A DNA stretch of 16,284 bases, from the NCBI GenBank assembly GCA_025361665.1, contig JANYKF010000469.1:1-16284 (forward strand), in the 5' to 3' direction. This stretch comes from Clostridiaceae bacterium (GTDB lineage Bacteria; Bacillota; Clostridia; DSM-8532). Below are positions 12,754 to 16,284 of the stretch, one piece after another (positions within the stretch are counted from its first letter, which is position 1; every line of letters begins with the position of its first letter). Both the position numbers and the translations under genes were made by a program. The notes under the pieces are model-generated. The model was not told the DNA's origin, ran no database searches, and saw only the letters and a program-made list of their open reading frames with translations.

Positions 12754-14160
12754 ATGAATCAGTACGATCAGGCCCTGCAGCACGTAAATACCCATTCCCG
12801 CCCTTCAGAACTGAAGATCACGGACATCCGGTTTGTCGATTTGGCTGACGCCCCCATGCATTGCACCTTGCTGAAAATCTACACCAACCAAGGCATCGTG
12901 GGACTGGGCGAAGTGCGGGATTACGGATCAAGAACCTATGCGGCCTTGCTGAAAAGCCGCCTTCTGGGAGAAAACCCGTGCGACGTGGATCGCCTGTTTC
13001 GCCGCATCAAGCAGTTTGGAGGCACGGCAAGGCAAGGCGGCGGCGTCAGCGGGATTGAAATCGCTCTATGGGACTTGGCTGGAAAAGCATATGGCGTACC
13101 TGTCTTTCAGATGCTTGGAGGTAAATTCCGTGATTCAATCCCAGTTTATATGGACAAAGGGTTTGCCACACAGGAAGAAGTGAATACGGGTGCCGGGCAG
13201 GCGCGGGCGTTGAAAGAACGGGCAAGGCGCTTCGGCTGCGGAATGGTCAAGGCGGTTGTTGGTATCGAATTCATTCAGTCCCTTCATCCCGAAGAAATCC
13301 TCGTTGTGGGTCCGCCGGGATATTATGACAACCGGATGCGGCAGCAAGGCATCCAGATGGATTACATGAACCATTACCGGCTCGGGGAGAAGGATGGTCG
13401 GATGGATTACGCGCGCCGGAACCGGGCCTATGACGCCATCAATGTGCAGCACTTCATGACTGGCCTCCGCATCACGGAAAAGGGTCTGGACCGCTACGAG
13501 GAATACGTTGCGGATCTCAGGCACGAATTGGGAAATGACATCATGCTGGCCATTGATCATCTTGGCTACATGGGTCTTGAAGACGCGACAAAACTGCTGC
13601 GGCGCCTGGAGAAATATCACCTCACATGGGCGGAAGACGTGCTGCCCATGCAATACGTCCAGGAATACACGAGGCTTTCCCAAAGCACGACAACCCCGCT
13701 GGCCACGGGAGAAGACATCTACCTGACGGAAAACATCGAGGAGTTGTGCAAAAACCGCGGGGTCGCGTTCATTCATCCGGATATCTGTTCTTCCGGCGGC
13801 ATTCTCGAAACCAAAAAGATGGGCGACATGGCCCAGCGGTACCACGTTTCCATGGCCCTGCACATGTGCGAGACCCCCGTGGCGGCACTCGCGACAGCCC
13901 ATATGGGCGTAGCCACGGAGAACTTCTTCTCCATGGAGTTCAATGCCCCGGATGTGGCCTGGTGGGACGACATGGTGACCGGCACGGGCGGAAACCTGAT
14001 TCGGAACGGCCAAATCACGCCGTCGGAAAAACCCGGACTGGGGATCGACGATTTCAATGACGAAGTGCTGAAAGACCATCTTTTCCCCGGTTTCCCAGCC
14101 TTGTGGGCGCCTACGGATGAGTGGAATTTCGAGTACTCCAATGACCGGGCCTGGAGCTGA
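12754..14160 (+). CDS. Enolase-superfamily protein (mandelate racemase/muconate lactonizing type), probable sugar-acid dehydratase
   Basis: This member of the mandelate racemase-like enolase superfamily has 468 aa, longer than the usual 380-420. The capping domain leads to SGIEIALWDLAGKAYGVPVFQMLGG (99-123, given in part as SGIEIALWDLAGK). Probable metal ligands in the barrel are D268 (AIDH), E294 (AEDV) and E320 (TGED). D343 (HPDICSSGG) and H370 (ALHMCETP) fit the His-Asp dyad, and K166 (MVKAV) is a candidate second base. The KPGLGID ending is typical of acid-sugar dehydratases. Extra length sits at about 175-240, between the Lys strand and the first metal ligand. The start at 12754 has GGAAGGGAG 8 nt upstream. 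It probably dehydrates an aldonic or uronic-type acid; the substrate is unknown. A DUF4038 hydrolase follows 88 bp downstream. Confidence 0.9.
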   Translation: MNQYDQALQHVNTHSRPSELKITDIRFVDLADAPMHCTLLKIYTNQGIVGLGEVRDYGSRTYAALLKSRLLGENPCDVDRLFRRIKQFGGTARQGGGVSGIEIALWDLAGKAYGVPVFQMLGGKFRDSIPVYMDKGFATQEEVNTGAGQARALKERARRFGCGMVKAVVGIEFIQSLHPEEILVVGPPGYYDNRMRQQGIQMDYMNHYRLGEKDGRMDYARRNRAYDAINVQHFMTGLRITEKGLDRYEEYVADLRHELGNDIMLAIDHLGYMGLEDATKLLRRLEKYHLTWAEDVLPMQYVQEYTRLSQSTTTPLATGEDIYLTENIEELCKNRGVAFIHPDICSSGGILETKKMGDMAQRYHVSMALHMCETPVAALATAHMGVATENFFSMEFNAPDVAWWDDMVTGTGGNLIRNGQITPSEKPGLGIDDFNDEVLKDHLFPGFPALWAPTDEWNFEYSNDRAWS

Positions 14161-14248
14161 CCGGGTTGCCAGGACATGGCCATCCGGCACCACGTCATCC
14201 CATTTTCTGTCATATCCGGCTTGAAGTTATTCGGGAGGGATTGTTGAA

Positions 14249-15451
14249 ATGAACCAAATGGCTTTACACATCTCCGAAAGCGGCCGATACTTCGAGGACA
14301 TTGGCGGAGGCCCCCTGTTTTGGCTTGGCGACACGCAATGGAATCTTTTCCGCTGCCATACATTGGAAGAAGCCGGGCATATCCTGAAGAACCGCAAGGA
14401 GAAGGGGTTCACCGTCATCCAGGTCATGCTGCTCGGGTTCAGGGACCAGGTCGAAGCAAAGGCCGTGCCTGGCGAGGCATTCCCGGGCAATGACTTGTCA
14501 GTGCCGAACCTTGCCTACTTTGAACATGTTGATTCCATCTTGGAGTGCGCCCGGCAGTGCGGCATCGTATTGGCGATTGGCATCGATCATCCCGCGTTTC
14601 GTCTCTGCAGCCGGGAAAATGCCCGTGCATTCGGACAATGGCTGGGTGTTCGCTATCAGGCATGTCCAAATATCATCTGGGTCGCTTCGTATTACGTTCC
14701 GGCGGGAGAATTCCTCGAAATCACCCGAGAACTGGCCTGGGGCCTGCGTGAGGGCGATGCGGGCTCACACCTGATCACCTGCCATCCCGATCCCGCCCAT
14801 CCCGTGGCCACTTCCGGAATAGCCCATGGAGAAAGCTGGTTGGATTTCAACTGCATTCAGACATTCAGTTCCGTGGACCTCATCTTCGATTCAGTCATGG
14901 AAGACTGCCGCCGCATTCCGGCCAAGCCGGTCGTCATGGCGGAGGGGGCCTATGAAGACGGCCCTGAATACGGATTTGCCGTCACACCCCGCATCATCAG
15001 AAAGCAGGCATACCTTTCCTGTTTTGCGGGCGGTTTCCATAGCTACGGGCATAACGACAATTGGAGGGTGCCCGCCTCATGGCGAGCTTCGCTTGATTCT
15101 CCAGGAGCCCGGCAGATGACGGTATTGAAAAATATCTTCACTTCCACGCATTGGTGGGAATTGCAGGCGGATCAGTCCCTCATCGACAGCGAAGATACTG
15201 CCGCCAATCCGGTCAGGGTCCTCCGTTCCCCGGCAGGAGATTTTTGGATGCTTTATTCCGGCAGCCCGGTTCCCTTCACCATAAAAATGAATCGGTTCAA
15301 ATCACACGGACGAGTCACCGGGATATGGATCAATCCGGAAAATGGTGAAACCATCCAGGTGGACCCATTTCCCCTGCACGGATCCCATGCATTCCAGAGT
15401 CCGCCGGGATGGGAAGATTCGATTCTCACCGTGAAGTGTGGCAAGGGATAA
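14249..15451 (+). CDS. Apiosidase-like (DUF4038) glycoside hydrolase with collagen-binding-like C-terminal domain
   Basis: This is a DUF4038-type TIM-barrel glycosidase (related to GH140 apiosidases) of 400 aa, with no signal peptide, so probably cytoplasmic. The hallmark start is FEDIGGGPLFWLGDTQWNLF (15-34), followed by barrel segments NRKEKGFTVIQVMLLG, PNIIWVASYY (140-149) and VVMAEGAYEDG (228-238), with E232 a candidate catalytic acid. Residues about 305-398 (FWMLYSGSPVPFTIKM, WINPENGETIQV) match the small beta domain called the putative collagen-binding domain in these proteins. In relatives I recall, NIIW is followed by Gly-Gly-Asp; here it is Ala-Ser-Tyr-Tyr, so catalysis may differ. 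GGGAGGG lies 9 nt before the ATG. It probably forms an operon with the enolase-superfamily gene and acts on imported glycosides. Confidence 0.85.
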   Translation: MNQMALHISESGRYFEDIGGGPLFWLGDTQWNLFRCHTLEEAGHILKNRKEKGFTVIQVMLLGFRDQVEAKAVPGEAFPGNDLSVPNLAYFEHVDSILECARQCGIVLAIGIDHPAFRLCSRENARAFGQWLGVRYQACPNIIWVASYYVPAGEFLEITRELAWGLREGDAGSHLITCHPDPAHPVATSGIAHGESWLDFNCIQTFSSVDLIFDSVMEDCRRIPAKPVVMAEGAYEDGPEYGFAVTPRIIRKQAYLSCFAGGFHSYGHNDNWRVPASWRASLDSPGARQMTVLKNIFTSTHWWELQADQSLIDSEDTAANPVRVLRSPAGDFWMLYSGSPVPFTIKMNRFKSHGRVTGIWINPENGETIQVDPFPLHGSHAFQSPPGWEDSILTVKCGKG

Positions 15452-15473
15452 ATCGGCTTGCTCCTGACACTGG

Positions 15474-16284
15474 CTAAAAATAGGACACCGTCACAGGCTC
15501 CCGCTTTTTCGCTGATTCCAGGATGGCCAGAATGACAAGAGAAGTATTGGCGGCATCCTCCGGCGTCACAAGGAACGGCTTGCCGTCGAGAAGCCTGTCC
15601 ACAAAATGGCGGATGCTCTGGTAGGCGAAGCCCATCGCCCTGCCATGGACAAAGTGGTTCACAAGCACATCCGGCCTGTCGCTTTTCATGTCCGTGAACC
15701 GCTCAATCATCTGGTTGTTGGAAAGGTCCAGATTGAACATGCCTTTTGTGCCGGTGATGTTGAATTTGATGTCGTTCACACAGGGGTGGGAATTAGGCGT
15801 GATCCAGCCGTTCTCCATGGTGGCGATGCCGCCGTTCCGAAAAGTCAGAATGGTTTGGAACATGTCCTCCGTGTCCACGCCAAGGCCGGACAGGATGCCT
15901 TTCCGGCTGACGGCATACACGGTTTCCACTTCATCCGAGAAAAACCACCGGAGTGTATCCACACTGTGGGAACCAAGGAACCAGAGTATGGAGGACTCGG
16001 CGGCCCATGACAGCATATCCGTCGCCACCCACTTGGCGTCGTTCAGCCTGAAATAGGCACTGTACGGCTGGCCGATATCGCCGGCATCCAGGGAAGCTTT
16101 CGCAACGGCAAAAGGCGGATTGAAGCGGTTGTGCAGATCCACCATCATGCGGACGCCGGTGCGTTCCACGGCATTCATCACGTCCTCCGCATCCTGCCGG
16201 GTTGTCGCAAGCGGCTTCTCGATCAGCAGGTGCTTGCCGGCCAGGGCACAATCCACCGCGAAATCGCGGTGAAGGAAATCCGGC
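15474..16284 (-). CDS. Gfo/Idh/MocA-family oxidoreductase, 5' end truncated by window edge
   Basis: This is an NAD(P)-dependent sugar or inositol dehydrogenase of the Gfo/Idh/MocA family. The open frame continues to the right edge, and its first visible residues, PDFLHRDFAVDCALAGKHLL, with IEKPLATT following, match the family segment between the Rossmann nucleotide-binding core and the catalytic domain. The Lys of EKP is the conserved catalytic lysine. About 270 residues are present of the usual 330-390; the N-terminal glycine-rich loop lies outside the window. A GTG at 16256 is not the start, since coding similarity extends upstream of it. The gene converges on the DUF4038 hydrolase with only 22 bp between the stops. 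The substrate is unknown; such enzymes often oxidise or epimerise sugars released by neighbouring hydrolases. Confidence 0.92.
   Translation of the reverse strand, partial: PDFLHRDFAVDCALAGKHLLIEKPLATTRQDAEDVMNAVERTGVRMMVDLHNRFNPPFAVAKASLDAGDIGQPYSAYFRLNDAKWVATDMLSWAAESSILWFLGSHSVDTLRWFFSDEVETVYAVSRKGILSGLGVDTEDMFQTILTFRNGGIATMENGWITPNSHPCVNDIKFNITGTKGMFNLDLSNNQMIERFTDMKSDRPDVLVNHFVHGRAMGFAYQSIRHFVDRLLDGKPFLVTPEDAANTSLVILAILESAKKREPVTVSYF

Noticed and set aside
16256..16284. GTG at 16256 as the start of the Gfo/Idh/MocA gene
   Set aside because: Upstream codons to the window edge encode PDFLHRDFA, which matches the conserved family segment, so the gene is cut by the window.

Overview
The window comes from a bacterium, probably an anaerobe. 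It encodes an oxygen-sensitive glycyl radical enzyme (GRE) with its activating enzyme. Almost every gene has a strong purine-rich ribosome binding site (GGAGG-type), and the DNA is moderately GC-rich. This fits Bacillota (Clostridia or relatives), but the taxonomic call is inference. No RNA genes, transposases or CRISPR arrays were seen. Gene density is high and no gene-free stretch exceeds 300 bases.

Region A (1-6191, minus strand) is one sugar-catabolic operon. In transcription order it runs: class II aldolase/epimerase-like protein, E1 alpha, E1 beta and E2 of an acetoin/pyruvate-dehydrogenase-type complex, a UlaE-like 3-epimerase, and an FGGY sugar kinase cut off by the left window edge. 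No dihydrolipoyl dehydrogenase (E3) is visible. A divergent SorC-family regulator (6419-7393, plus) faces the operon across a 227-bp region with inverted repeats. The aldolase and the epimerase each appear to have lost one metal or catalytic residue, so the substrate is probably not an ordinary pentulose phosphate. A ThDP-lipoyl cleavage complex inside a sugar-kinase operon suggests CoA-dependent oxidative cleavage of a ketose or deoxyketose.

Region B (7457-12532, minus strand) runs: a Phd-like/Uma2 nuclease-fold protein, an aldo/keto reductase with a C-terminal ferredoxin-like domain, a short (710 aa) dehydratase-type GRE of unknown substrate, and its radical-SAM activase, which starts 4 nt after the GRE stop codon.

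Region C (12754-15451, plus strand) holds an enolase-superfamily sugar-acid dehydratase-like protein and a cytoplasmic apiosidase-like (DUF4038) glycoside hydrolase. A convergent Gfo/Idh/MocA oxidoreductase runs off the right edge. Together the genes describe carbohydrate, sugar-acid or polyol breakdown, perhaps of plant-derived glycosides.

A recurring oddity is that several intergenic gaps, and one coding linker, carry short direct repeats. Each repeat family has its own unrelated sequence, with periods of 40, 21/19, 40, 27, 18 and 15 bp, plus 36 bp in a coding linker.
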